NCBI RefSeq assembly: GCF_002269125.1 | Contig: NZ_NQKI01000030.1 | Span: 1 to 62,654 of the forward strand | Origin: Pseudomonas lundensis | GTDB taxonomy: Bacteria; Pseudomonadota; Gammaproteobacteria; Pseudomonadales; Pseudomonadaceae | Direction: 5' to 3' | Length of the DNA stretch: 62,654 nucleotides | Shown here: in pieces, positions 16,562 through 25,605 of the stretch | Numbering within the stretch: position 1 is the first letter of the stretch | Layout: each line of letters begins with the position of its first letter | Translations under genes and position numbers: made by a program | The notes under the pieces: model-generated | Told to the model about the DNA's origin: nothing | Seen by the model: the letters and a program-made list of their open reading frames with translations, nothing else | The model's database searches: none

Positions 16562-18196
16562 ATGAATACCTTACGCAAGTTGTCTATCAGCCGTCGGTTG
16601 TGGCTGATTTTGCTCGTGGCCATGGCCATGCTTCTGGCGTTGGGTTTGTTGATGCTCAAGCAGATCCATGACGACCTCTATCAGGGCAAAGTGCAGAAGA
16701 CCCAACACGTCGTACAGACCGCCAGCGGCATCCTGAACTACTACCATGGGCTCGAAACCGCTGGCAGCCTGAGCCGCGACGCCGCTCAGCAGCAGGCGTT
16801 AGGTGTCATCAGCCAACTGCGTTACGACCACGACGACTACTTCTGGATCAACGACCTGCGGCCTTACATGGTCATGCACCCCACCAACCCCAAGCTCGAT
16901 GGCAAAGACCTCACCGCGATCAAGGACCCGGACGGCTTTGCGATTTTCAGCGAGATGGCGTCACTGGCTAAAGCCAAAGGCGCGGGCATGGTGGATTACC
17001 GCTGGCCTAAACCGGGCTCTGAAGCCCCGGTGCAGAAAACCTCCTACGTGCAATTGTTTGAACCTTGGGGCTGGGTCCTCGGCTCCGGTGTGTACATCGA
17101 TGACATGCAGGCCGAGTTCTGGGGCCAGGTCTGGAAAGCCTGCGGGGTCGGGCTGGGCATTGCGCTGATCATGGCCGTGCTGGTAACTGTGATCGCCCGC
17201 AGTATCGTGCGCCCTCTGGATGAAGCCGTTCAGGCCATGGCCAACATTGCCAGCGGCGAGAGCGACCTGACCCGCAGCCTGGACACCCATGGTCAGGATG
17301 AAGTCACCGCACTGGCTCAACACTTCAACGGGTTTGTTGCCAAATTGCGCAATGTGGTGAGTCATTTGCAGTCAACGGCTACGGCGCTGGATCAGTCGTC
17401 CACACAAATGGGACACGATGCCAGCGAGGCCCAGCAGCGTAGCCTGCAACAGGCCTTGCAGATGGATCAGGTCGCCACGGCGATCAACGAAGTCACTTAT
17501 GCCGTGCAGGATGTGGCCAAAAACGCAGAGCATGCGGCCAGTGAAATGCGCGGGGCGCAGGATCAGGCCCAACAGGGCCAGCACAACATTGACAGCAGCT
17601 TGCAGCAAATCGACGACCTGTCCGGCACGATCAATCAGGCCGTGGACGTGATCCGAACGCTGGCCTCGCAAACCAGTGACATCAGCACAGTGCTGGAAGT
17701 GATCCGCTCGATTGCCGAGCAAACCAACCTGCTGGCCCTGAACGCGGCCATTGAAGCCGCGCGTGCGGGTGAGCAGGGTCGCGGTTTTGCGGTGGTGGCG
17801 GACGAAGTGCGTTTGCTGGCGCAGCGCACACAAAAGTCGACCGCCGATATTCAGGCCATGATCGAGGGGCTGCAAAAGCACTCTGAAGCGGCCGTCAACG
17901 TCATCGCCAGCAGCAGCCGTGCGTCTCAATTGACCATCGAACAAGCGACGCAGGCCGGGCAAAGCTTGAGCAGTATCGGTCAGGCGCTTAACAACCTGAA
18001 CGGCCTTAACGCGTCGATTGCCAGTGCAACGCTGCAACAAGCCCATGTGGTAGAAGACATCAACCAAAACGTGACACAAGCTGCGGGCTTGTCGCAAAGC
18101 ACTGCGCAGGCAGCCGAGCAATCAAGTATCGCCAGCCTGCACCTCAAGGAGCTGAGCGTGCAACTGGGTCAGTTATTGCGCCAGTTCAAGGTGTAG
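16562..18196 (+). CDS. Methyl-accepting chemotaxis protein with a single Cache domain
   Basis: The protein has 544 residues. The ATG at 16562 follows AAGGAG and gives a proper membrane anchor (TM1 about 12-32). The periplasmic part (about 35-185) is a Cache_2-type domain: DHDDYFWINDLRPYMVMHP and the end WGWVLGSGVYIDDM are typical. TM2 (about 190-210), HAMP and the signalling domain follow; the hairpin tip reads EQTNLLALNAAIEAARAGE. It has no NWETF-type CheR-docking pentapeptide and ends QLLRQFKV. The ligand is unknown; this Cache type often binds small carboxylates. It is a single gene with its own terminator. Confidence 0.93.
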   Translation: MNTLRKLSISRRLWLILLVAMAMLLALGLLMLKQIHDDLYQGKVQKTQHVVQTASGILNYYHGLETAGSLSRDAAQQQALGVISQLRYDHDDYFWINDLRPYMVMHPTNPKLDGKDLTAIKDPDGFAIFSEMASLAKAKGAGMVDYRWPKPGSEAPVQKTSYVQLFEPWGWVLGSGVYIDDMQAEFWGQVWKACGVGLGIALIMAVLVTVIARSIVRPLDEAVQAMANIASGESDLTRSLDTHGQDEVTALAQHFNGFVAKLRNVVSHLQSTATALDQSSTQMGHDASEAQQRSLQQALQMDQVATAINEVTYAVQDVAKNAEHAASEMRGAQDQAQQGQHNIDSSLQQIDDLSGTINQAVDVIRTLASQTSDISTVLEVIRSIAEQTNLLALNAAIEAARAGEQGRGFAVVADEVRLLAQRTQKSTADIQAMIEGLQKHSEAAVNVIASSSRASQLTIEQATQAGQSLSSIGQALNNLNGLNASIASATLQQAHVVEDINQNVTQAAGLSQSTAQAAEQSSIASLHLKELSVQLGQLLRQFKV

Positions 18197-18204
18197 ACAC
18201 CAGC

Positions 18205-18229
18205 GCGGCGCAGGGTGTCCCTGCGCCGC
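18205..18229 (+). terminator. Intrinsic terminator between the chemoreceptor gene and aprF
   Basis: A perfect 11-base GC-rich stem (GCGGCGCAGGG with CCCTGCGCCGC) with a 3-base loop is followed by TTT, 8 bases after the chemoreceptor stop. Confidence 0.8.
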
Positions 18230-18266
18230 TTTCCACACGCGTTGGCCCTTGAGCCGCTCATCGTCA

Positions 18267-19631
18267 TTAGTGCGCCTGCCGCATGTCCCCACGGGGCACA
18301 AAGGCCTCATCGACCCGTGCCAGGTCCTGCTCACGCAACGTGCCCGCGTAAAAATGCAATTTGGTCCACGCCAGCAAGTAGTCATAGCGCGTCTGCGCCA
18401 GATCGCGTCGCGTGCTGTAAAGCTGCTGCTCTGCGTTCAGGGCATCGAGGTTGACCCGCTCTCCCCCAAGAATGCTTTGCCGGGTTGAGACCACGAGTGC
18501 CTCGGCCGAGGTCAGGGCTTTCTGATACGCCCGTAATTTGCTGACCCCCGACTGACACGCGTTGAACTGGCGCCGCAACTCGATCAGCGTCTCCCGGGTT
18601 TTACCTTCTAGCTCGTATTCGACCTGGGACAGGTTGCTGCTGGCTTGACGCACGGACGCCGATACACCACCGCCTGAATACAGGGGCAGGCTAATTTCAA
18701 TGCCAATGGTGTTGGTGTCATAGCGCTGGTTGTAGGTGTTGCCGCTTTCAGACTCCATTTTGCGCACGCTGGCGTAGGCATTGAGTTTTGGCAAGTGTCC
18801 GGCACGGTTGCGTTCAACCTCGTAACGCGCAACGTCCAGTGCTTCGCGCTGGGAGGCCAGCACGGGGTTATTGGCCAGCGCTATGTCGTGCCAAGTCGAA
18901 AACTGAGCGGGCTCCAGCGCGAAGGTGCTGAAGCTGTGGGCTAAAGGGGTTAACTGATCGATGTCCACGGTTGGCTGACCAATCAGGGCGCCCAGCTCGC
19001 GCAACGCAGCGTCCTGCTCATCCTGAGCCTGAATTTCTTCGGCGGTGGCCAGTTCGTAGCGTGATTCTGCTTCAAGAATGTCGGTACGAGTGCCTTCACC
19101 CTGTCGAAACATGTGCTCGTTTTGTCGGAATTGTTGCTCGTAGGCTTTTTTCTTTGCGCGAGCATTCTCGATTTGGTCCTGCGCAAACAAAGCCTGGGTG
19201 TAGTGGGTCAAGACGCGCACCAAAAGTGCCTGACTCTTGCTGCGAAACGTCTCGTTGGCGAACAGCGATTGCGCGACCCCCTTGCGGTAGTTGGCGTAAG
19301 CCTCGTAGTCAATCAAGGGCTGCTGGAGCATGAACGTCGAACCATAGCTGTTGTAGTTGCGGTCCTCGTGGCGGTTACCCTTGTCATTCAAGTACGTGGC
19401 TTTGGAGTTGTTACGCCCCTTATTGTAGTTGTACGACAACTTGGGCAGGAGCCCCGCGCGACCGATGATGCGGTTTTCCAGCCCAGCGTCGCGTTCCTGA
19501 ATCGCCCCGAGAAACTCGGGATCGTTGCGCAACGCTTGTTCATACACCTGAAACGGACCCATTGCCTGCGCGCTGGCAACCATTGCCGCCCATAACGCCC
19601 ACCCCAGGCACACTTTTGAAGCTGCTTTCAT
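18267..19631 (-). CDS. aprF: TolC-family outer-membrane channel of the alkaline protease exporter
   Basis: The protein has 454 residues from the ATG at 19629-19631 (a TTG nine bases upstream is the alternative). The signal peptide ends SAQA. The two internally repeated TolC halves are visible: long helical stretches with NDPEFLGAIQERDAG at the start, GLLPKLSYNYN, and in the second half LPKLNAYASV and PLYSGGGVSASVRQA. It forms the outer-membrane tunnel of the type I system built by the two upstream genes. The gap to aprE is 13 bases, and the ribosome site overlaps the aprE stop region. It is the last gene of the cluster. Confidence 0.92.
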   Translation of the reverse strand: MKAASKVCLGWALWAAMVASAQAMGPFQVYEQALRNDPEFLGAIQERDAGLENRIIGRAGLLPKLSYNYNKGRNNSKATYLNDKGNRHEDRNYNSYGSTFMLQQPLIDYEAYANYRKGVAQSLFANETFRSKSQALLVRVLTHYTQALFAQDQIENARAKKKAYEQQFRQNEHMFRQGEGTRTDILEAESRYELATAEEIQAQDEQDAALRELGALIGQPTVDIDQLTPLAHSFSTFALEPAQFSTWHDIALANNPVLASQREALDVARYEVERNRAGHLPKLNAYASVRKMESESGNTYNQRYDTNTIGIEISLPLYSGGGVSASVRQASSNLSQVEYELEGKTRETLIELRRQFNACQSGVSKLRAYQKALTSAEALVVSTRQSILGGERVNLDALNAEQQLYSTRRDLAQTRYDYLLAWTKLHFYAGTLREQDLARVDEAFVPRGDMRQAH

Positions 19632-19644
19632 ACGTCGCAATTTC

Positions 19645-20976
19645 CTATCGCTCAGTCAACGCAGAACCTGCGCGATCCAACAGTGGTTTGAACAGGTAAT
19701 TGAGCAGCGAACGCTCGCCCGTGCGTACAAACATTTCAGCCGGCATGCCAGGTTTGATCACCAGGCCGTTGAGTTTTTCCAGCGCCTGGTTGCTCACTGA
19801 ACTGCGCAGCACGTAATACGGCATGCCGGTTTTCTCATCCAGCAACTGGTCGGCCGAGACCAGGCTGACTTCGCCCGAGACCCGGGGCGTACTGCTCTGA
19901 TTGAATGCGGTGAACAGAATGTCCACCGGCAGCTCACTGCCCACCCGATCCACCAGATTCACTGGCAGGCGCCCTTCGACTTCCAGCCGCGTCCCTTGAG
20001 GCACGATTTCCAGCAAGGTTTCACCGGCACGGACCACCGCGCCTTCGGTATGCACCCCCAAATTCACCGCAATACCGTCAGCCGGCGCGGTAATTTCACT
20101 GTGCTGAAGGTCAAACCCGGCGGACGCCAATTGCTGTTCAAGGGTCAGGCTCTTGAGCTGCGCGTCGGCCAGTTGGGTGCGAACTTCCTTTTGATATTCG
20201 TCGATGTGTTGCGCCAGTTTGAGACGCGACTCAAGGATGCCTTGCTCGATGCGCCCGCTTTCCCCGGTGTTTTGCGCCATGTCTTGTTGTACTTGTGACA
20301 ACTGACGTTCGTACTCCATCAGGCGGTTGCGCGGGATGTAGCCATTTTCAGCCAGCGGCCGCAGGTTGATCAACTGCTGACGCAGGGAGTCGGCTTGGGC
20401 TGCCAGATCTCCCCGCGCACGGCGCATGCCGGCCAATTGTTGGGTGGCGCCTTCGATGCTGGCCTTGAGCCCGGACTGTTCGCGGGCGAAGGCTTCGCGA
20501 CGGCTACTGAACAGCTGCTGCTGACCTTCCAGCACCAGCGCCAGCCGTGGGTCCGGGTCGCGGCTCAACTCGGGCGGGAAACTCACATGCTGCAAGTTGT
20601 CACGCTCACTTTGCCAACGTGCCGTGCTGGCCCACGCCATGCGGTACTGCGCGCGTAACGATTGCACATCGGCTTCGACCTGGGTCCGGTCCAGCCGAAA
20701 AAGCGGTTCACCCTGATGCACCGCCTGGCCCTCGCGCACCAGAATTTGACTGACCACGCCCGCGCCCAATGACTGTACGGCCTTGCGTTTACCTGACACC
20801 ACGACTGTGCCCTGCACCGGGATACCTTCATCCAGCGGCGCAAGGCTGGCCCAGGCAAAGAAACTGCCGGCGCCGACCAGGGTCAGGATCCAGCCGATGC
20901 GCACGTAAAACCCGGCGCCACGTTCCGCTGGTTGCGGCTGTTGTTGATTGTTCATGGTGCGTGCGTCCTTGCTCAT
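19645..20976 (-). CDS. aprE: HlyD-family membrane-fusion protein of the alkaline protease exporter
   Basis: The protein has 443 residues. It has one N-terminal membrane helix (about 25-45), a biotinyl-lipoyl half-motif (QSLGAGVVSQILVREGQAVHQGEPLFRLD at about 67-95), a long coiled-coil hairpin (about 100-285), the second half-motif around HSEITAPADG, and a beta-barrel. It bridges the inner-membrane ATPase and the TolC-type channel. The ATG at 20974-20976 overlaps the aprD stop (ATGA). A second ATG at 20953-20955 has a better ribosome site (AAGGA) and may be the true start. Confidence 0.92.
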   Translation of the reverse strand: MSKDARTMNNQQQPQPAERGAGFYVRIGWILTLVGAGSFFAWASLAPLDEGIPVQGTVVVSGKRKAVQSLGAGVVSQILVREGQAVHQGEPLFRLDRTQVEADVQSLRAQYRMAWASTARWQSERDNLQHVSFPPELSRDPDPRLALVLEGQQQLFSSRREAFAREQSGLKASIEGATQQLAGMRRARGDLAAQADSLRQQLINLRPLAENGYIPRNRLMEYERQLSQVQQDMAQNTGESGRIEQGILESRLKLAQHIDEYQKEVRTQLADAQLKSLTLEQQLASAGFDLQHSEITAPADGIAVNLGVHTEGAVVRAGETLLEIVPQGTRLEVEGRLPVNLVDRVGSELPVDILFTAFNQSSTPRVSGEVSLVSADQLLDEKTGMPYYVLRSSVSNQALEKLNGLVIKPGMPAEMFVRTGERSLLNYLFKPLLDRAGSALTER

Positions 20977-22727
20977 GCGCCGCTGCTGCGCGCTTGTGCC
21001 TGATTCGGGGGTTGGATGCTGGTGGCGGCAGCCTGTTGTTGCTGAGCGCCAGTCAGAGCCTTGAGCACCTCGGCGCTCGGCCCGAACACCTGCGTGCGGC
21101 CTTCGTTGAGCACCAGCAATTTGTCGGCCTGCGCCAACGACGCAGAACGATGCGTCACCAGCACCACGGTGCAGCCTTGCGCCTTGAGCTGGGCAATGGC
21201 ACGGGTCAGCGCCGCGTCGCCCACGGCATCCAGGTTGGAATTGGGTTCATCGAGCACCACCAGACGCGGACCGCCATACAACGCGCGGGCCAGCGCCACC
21301 CGCTGCTTCTGGCCGCCGGACAAGCCGCTGCCGTCGTCTCCCAGCAGGGTGTCGTAGCCTTGCGGCAGGCGCAGGATCATCTCGTGCACCCCGGCTTGCT
21401 GTGCGGCCGCCACCACCTGTTGCGGGTCGGCGTCACGGAACCGCGCAATGTTGTCAGCGATGGAGCCGCTGAACAGTTCAATGTCTTGGGGCAAATAGCC
21501 GATATAGGGCCCCAGCTGGTCGCGGTTCCATTGGTGGATATCCGCGCCGTCCAGACGCACCGTGCCCGCCAAGGTCGGCCATACACCGACGAGCACCCGG
21601 GCCAGTGTCGACTTGCCAGAACCCGAGGCCCCGAGCACACCCAACACCTCGCCCGCCTGCAGACTGAAACTGACCTGATGTAAGGTCGGCAGGCGGACGC
21701 CGGGAGGCGCCGCGCTGACCTGTTCAAAACTCAGGTGCCCGTTGGGCGCAGGCAACGCCATGTTCTCTTGCACAGCGGGATGCTCGCGCAACAAATTGTC
21801 CAGCCGCTGATAGGCCAGCTTGGCGGAACTCCACTGTTTCCAGACCGCAATCAGTTGATCGATAGGGCTAAGCACACGGCCCATGAGAATTGAACCGGCG
21901 ATCATCATGCCTGCGCTCATGTCGCCTTGAATCACCAACAAAGCCCCCAGCCCCAACACCAGCGATTGCAGGCACAAGCGCAAGGTTTTACTCACCGAGC
22001 CAATGACTGCGCCCGTGTCGCTGGCGTTGTTCTGCTCGGTCAGGAAACGTGAGTGCACGTTGAACCAACGTTTGCGTAAAACACCCAGCATGCCCATCGC
22101 CTGAATGGTCTCGGCATTGTGCAGATGGCTGGTGGCCAACTGACTGGATTGTTGCGAATACACGCTGGCCTGGCTGAGAGACTTACGGGTCATGACTTCA
22201 TTGACACAGGCCAGCGCGATCAACACGGCTGCACCCGCCGTGGCGAACACACCCAGCCAGGTGTTGAACAGATAGATGACAAACAGGTACACCGGAAACC
22301 ACGGCGCATCGAAAAAAGCGAATAATGCCGGGCCGGTGACAAATTGACGAATCAGGGTCAGGTCGCCCAACGCCTGACCGGCATGGGCCTGACCGCTGAA
22401 CAGGTTGCGCTCAAACGCTGCACGGTATACCTGCTGGTTGAAACGGCGTTCCAATTGGCTGCCGATGCGTATGACGATAAAACTGCGAACGGTTTCCAGC
22501 GTGCCGATAAAGATAAAAAAACCCACCACCATCAAGGACAGCATCGCCAGCGTGGTGGTGTTCTGTGATGACAACACCCGGTCATACACCTGAAGCATAT
22601 AAATAGAAGGCACGAGCATCAGGATATTAATCAGGGCCGTAAAACACCCGACACTGATGAGAATTTTTTTATAGTCGGCCAATACATGTATCAGGGGCGC
22701 GACGGGACTGCTTTTCAGCCGCTTCAT
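20973..22727 (-). CDS. aprD: Type I secretion ABC transporter of the alkaline protease
   Basis: The protein has 584 residues. Six membrane helices occupy the first 300 residues (first around ILISVGCFTALINILMLVPSIYMLQVYDR), followed by the ATPase: Walker A GASGSGKST at about 365, signature LSGGQKQR, Walker B LVVLDEPNSNLD. PrtD/AprD-type transporters recognise the uncleaved C-terminal signal of serralysins. A C-terminal tail rich in Gln and Ala (QQQQAAATS) is not part of the cassette. The gene lies 154 bases downstream of aprI, with a hairpin-free gap. Confidence 0.94.
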   Translation of the reverse strand: MKRLKSSPVAPLIHVLADYKKILISVGCFTALINILMLVPSIYMLQVYDRVLSSQNTTTLAMLSLMVVGFFIFIGTLETVRSFIVIRIGSQLERRFNQQVYRAAFERNLFSGQAHAGQALGDLTLIRQFVTGPALFAFFDAPWFPVYLFVIYLFNTWLGVFATAGAAVLIALACVNEVMTRKSLSQASVYSQQSSQLATSHLHNAETIQAMGMLGVLRKRWFNVHSRFLTEQNNASDTGAVIGSVSKTLRLCLQSLVLGLGALLVIQGDMSAGMMIAGSILMGRVLSPIDQLIAVWKQWSSAKLAYQRLDNLLREHPAVQENMALPAPNGHLSFEQVSAAPPGVRLPTLHQVSFSLQAGEVLGVLGASGSGKSTLARVLVGVWPTLAGTVRLDGADIHQWNRDQLGPYIGYLPQDIELFSGSIADNIARFRDADPQQVVAAAQQAGVHEMILRLPQGYDTLLGDDGSGLSGGQKQRVALARALYGGPRLVVLDEPNSNLDAVGDAALTRAIAQLKAQGCTVVLVTHRSASLAQADKLLVLNEGRTQVFGPSAEVLKALTGAQQQQAAATSIQPPNQAQARSSGA

Positions 22728-22881
22728 GAATCTTCCTTGATCAATAAACCACGTCCACAGGCACGGGCGAGTGTCTGTCAGCAGCCCTCGTTGCCGCTCA
22801 CTGTTTTTATGTGTTCAAGCCTGATCCGGTCTTTACAGGAATAACTGATCCGGCCTGAATAACTTCATTCGCGTGATCGCA

Positions 22882-23277
22882 TTAATTCACACTTTGTATG
22901 TGCGCCCTTTTCATTATCAGGGTCTTTGCACCGTCCACTGCACCTTCATAGAGACCCGCTTCACGCAACGCCAAGAACAATGACTGTGTTCCGTCCTTTG
23001 CGATTAACAAGATGCCGTCAGGCGTGGGCGACCAGGTGGTCGGCGTTCGGCCCAACCAGGCATGTAAACAACGCGCCTGCGCACTGAAGGTGCGGTCTTT
23101 TTTCAATTTAACCGTGCACGCGTCCTGCTCGGCCCCTTGCAGATAAAACGTCCAATTGCCCGCCACTTGCGCGGGGCTTAATAACATCAGCGAACTGGCC
23201 ATGGCGCTCTCTGTGGTTGTAAACAGCACTGCAACTACGCAGGCCATTGCTTTTATGAAGCGGTTTGCAGTGTTCAT
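22882..23277 (-). CDS. aprI: Periplasmic alkaline protease inhibitor AprI
   Basis: The protein has 131 residues from the ATG at 23275-23277 (GAGG upstream). Signal peptide, then the mature inhibitor begins SSLMLLSPAQVAGNWTF; in known inhibitors of this family the N-terminal strand inserts into the active-site cleft of the serralysin. The two cysteines in DACTVKL and ARCLHAW match the conserved disulfide, and LLIAKDGTQSLFL is part of the lipocalin-like barrel. It protects the producing cell from protease folded too early. It sits 58 bases downstream of aprA. Confidence 0.9.
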   Translation of the reverse strand: MNTANRFIKAMACVVAVLFTTTESAMASSLMLLSPAQVAGNWTFYLQGAEQDACTVKLKKDRTFSAQARCLHAWLGRTPTTWSPTPDGILLIAKDGTQSLFLALREAGLYEGAVDGAKTLIMKRAHIQSVN

Positions 23278-23335
23278 GAGACCTCGGCGTAGTGCCAGAA
23301 GGCAGCGCTTGCGCGCTGCCCGTTTACCGACAGCC

Positions 23336-24787
23336 TTACGCAACGATGTCGTAAGTTGCCACCTGCCCGACCGTGGTAATCAGGAAGTCGGCTACGCCGT
23401 GCCCGCTAAAGTCCACCTGCAGCGAGCCGGCATTGCTGGCCTGGTTATAGCTGACGACCGCATCACCCGCCTGACCGGTGAACGCATTGACGAAATTCAA
23501 ACCACTGAGATGAGTAATCCCTGTGAGATCGATTTTGTCGAGACCGGTCTGGAAATCCATGAGGGTGTCGGCCGCCTTAGGGGTCGAATCAGACACTTCA
23601 CGGTACACAAACGTGTCCGAACCGCTGCCGCCCCACAGCTTGTCAGCCCCGCCACCGCCGTAGAGGATGTCGTTGCCGGCACCGCCCTTGAGGATGTTGG
23701 AGACGGCGTTGCCCAGCAACAAGTCGTTGCCCGAACCGCCAATGGCGTTTTCGATGGTCACACCTTGAGCGATGGATACGTTACCGGTCATGCCGCCAAC
23801 GTCAGAGAACGAACCTGCGGCCAGGTTGATTTTCTGATTCTGGCTGAAACCCGAGAAGTCCAGGGTGTCATTCCCACCGCCATCCCACACCGAAAAAATC
23901 AGCTTGTCAGTGGCCGATGTGGCCGATGTGGCGCTGTAGTAGTCGCGGTCAGCCGTGGCGTTGAACCCGTAAACGGTGTCACCGGCGCGGGTTTCCATGT
24001 TCGCGCCGTACAGCTTTTGCACCGCGGCAATGTCATCGAGCAGTGGCGCCGAGGCGTAGGCACCTTCACCGGTCTTGGTGAACACTTGGCCGGTGTTCTT
24101 CTCACTCCAATAGCTCATCACGCTGTAAGCACGGGTATCTTCGCCATACACAGCATCGCGGTAGCTGGGGTTGCCATTACCCGCGTTGTAGTCGCCAGGG
24201 TGTGACAGGCCCAGGGTGTGGCCGATCTCGTGGGTCAGGGTCTGGCGACCGTAGTTGCCTTCACCCGGAGTTTTATTGACCTCGTAGTCCTTGTTGATCA
24301 AGTACCACGACTCGCCTTTGCGCGAGCTGTTCGGCAGGTAGGCAAACGCAGCCCCACCGTTACTGGCGCTGAAGTTGGCGAAGGTCATGTGACCATCGTC
24401 ACCCCGGGCGGCAGGACCTTCAGTGAAGGTCACTTTGGCCACATCGGCCCATGATTCCAGCGACAGCTTGGCCTGTTCTTTTTGCAACGCGGAAAACGTA
24501 CTGAATGTACCCAAACCGCGGGAGGCATAGCCCGGAGGTGGAGACGTGAGGAAGGTGTACGACAGATTGATCACACCGTCACCATTGAGGTCGTACCAGC
24601 TGGCGCCACTGCGGGTCAGTTGGTCAGCGGCTTGATCGACCGTAAACGATGGTTTGCCATTGACCAGGTGATTACCGCGGTCATAGAAATGACTGAAATT
24701 ATCCACCTGGGTGAAGGCAGAACTGGTGCCGTTGGCCGCAAACGTCTGGTTGACGGACAGCGCTGCTTTCTCTTTAAGTTTCGACAT
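23336..24787 (-). CDS. aprA: Serralysin-type alkaline metalloprotease (AprA/AprX)
   Basis: The protein has 483 residues with no Sec signal, as expected for a type I substrate. The zinc site is HEIGHTLGLSH (H186, E187, H190, H196), and the Met-turn is SVMSY (M224, Y226). From about residue 325 come the RTX calcium-binding repeats (GGSGNDLLLGN, GGAGNDILYGGGGADKLWGGSG). The C-terminus carries the secretion signal recognised by AprD. It starts at the ATG behind AAGGAA. That GGA in the ribosome site fits control by the Gac/Rsm system known for aprA in other Pseudomonas (inference). In milk-spoiling Pseudomonas this heat-stable enzyme is AprX. Confidence 0.95.
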   Translation of the reverse strand: MSKLKEKAALSVNQTFAANGTSSAFTQVDNFSHFYDRGNHLVNGKPSFTVDQAADQLTRSGASWYDLNGDGVINLSYTFLTSPPPGYASRGLGTFSTFSALQKEQAKLSLESWADVAKVTFTEGPAARGDDGHMTFANFSASNGGAAFAYLPNSSRKGESWYLINKDYEVNKTPGEGNYGRQTLTHEIGHTLGLSHPGDYNAGNGNPSYRDAVYGEDTRAYSVMSYWSEKNTGQVFTKTGEGAYASAPLLDDIAAVQKLYGANMETRAGDTVYGFNATADRDYYSATSATSATDKLIFSVWDGGGNDTLDFSGFSQNQKINLAAGSFSDVGGMTGNVSIAQGVTIENAIGGSGNDLLLGNAVSNILKGGAGNDILYGGGGADKLWGGSGSDTFVYREVSDSTPKAADTLMDFQTGLDKIDLTGITHLSGLNFVNAFTGQAGDAVVSYNQASNAGSLQVDFSGHGVADFLITTVGQVATYDIVA

Positions 24788-25541
24788 GTAAACAGTTCCT
24801 TGTTTAGCAGTAGAAAAGTTTTAAACAGACAGAGACGATCCCATGGCGAGATCGTCCTATCACTCGCCGTATAAAGGCCGGGCGAAATTGACACACTTCG
24901 AAATATTCAGTCCAGCACTTTTTTGACGTCAATTAACGACTTTTCTGTAAGTAGCCGAAAACATTGAGTGTTTTGCTGAAAGGCTTTTCCTTAAACATGC
25001 AAAGACTATGGCTATATTCGCAGTAGGAATATCGCTACAAACAAAATGGTGCATTAAAGTTCATGGTATGACCAGCCGGTCACTTCAGGTTTATATAAAC
25101 TTTTCGTCCACTCGTTCGTCTTACAAAGTTGGCCAGACGTTAACCCGCAACCGTGTAAGTGTTTGCCGATCAAAAGTCACTCGTCATATCACAACACACT
25201 CCCGGACGGAGTAAACGCTCGGGTGGCCATCCTGAACTCCACGCGTCGCTTTCTTATATACGTCGCTTATTTGAAAGTTTCAGACGCATCCACTGTTAAC
25301 GATCGTCCACACATCTGGCCAATGTCAGCCCTGCATTTCATCAATAATTGTAAGCCGTCATTTAAATGCGATTAAGCCCGCCTGTTGGCCATTGACTGAC
25401 GTGCGACGGCCAAGGAACTGATGCAGAACGGGTTGACTGAAGACGATGTGAGCCGTAGTCGCTTTGCCGTCACATGACGTGACCCGCCGACGCGTTCTCC
25501 TACAAACGGCACTTGACGATCAGAGGTGATTTGAGTTTTCC
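24788..25541. other. Long AT-richer region between aprA and ptxS
   Basis: This 754-base stretch is visibly poorer in GC than its neighbours and holds no gene I can support. The part next to aprA (24788-24900) must contain its promoter and leader; the imperfect repeat GACGATC/GATCGTC at about 24835-24857 lies there. At 25400-25477 a short frame reads RATAKELMQNGLTEDDV and stops; it looks like the tail of a lost gene but is too short to name. Confidence 0.5.
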
Positions 25542-25555
25542 TGAAACCGGTTTCA
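25542..25555. promoter_or_regulatory. PtxS operator upstream of ptxS
   Basis: The perfect palindrome TGAAACCGGTTTCA is the published PtxS-binding sequence. It lies 50 bases before the ptxS start, consistent with autorepression that is lifted by 2-ketogluconate. Confidence 0.92.
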
Positions 25556-25605
25556 GGCCCAGTGCCGAGATCGCCTGCGATAACACCAATAAAAGGTTTC
25601 AGGCC

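Noticed and set aside
23156..24205. A 349-residue plus-strand frame across aprI and aprA
   Set aside because: Antisense of the RTX repeats; the Val/Gly-rich pattern reflects the repeat codons.
25008..25375. Two overlapping plus-strand frames between aprA and ptxS
   Set aside because: Low-complexity Ser/Thr/Arg translations without ribosome sites in an AT-richer gap.
25513..25605. A longer PtxS starting at the TTG at 25513
   Set aside because: It would place the operator within the coding region and add 31 residues not found in PtxS.
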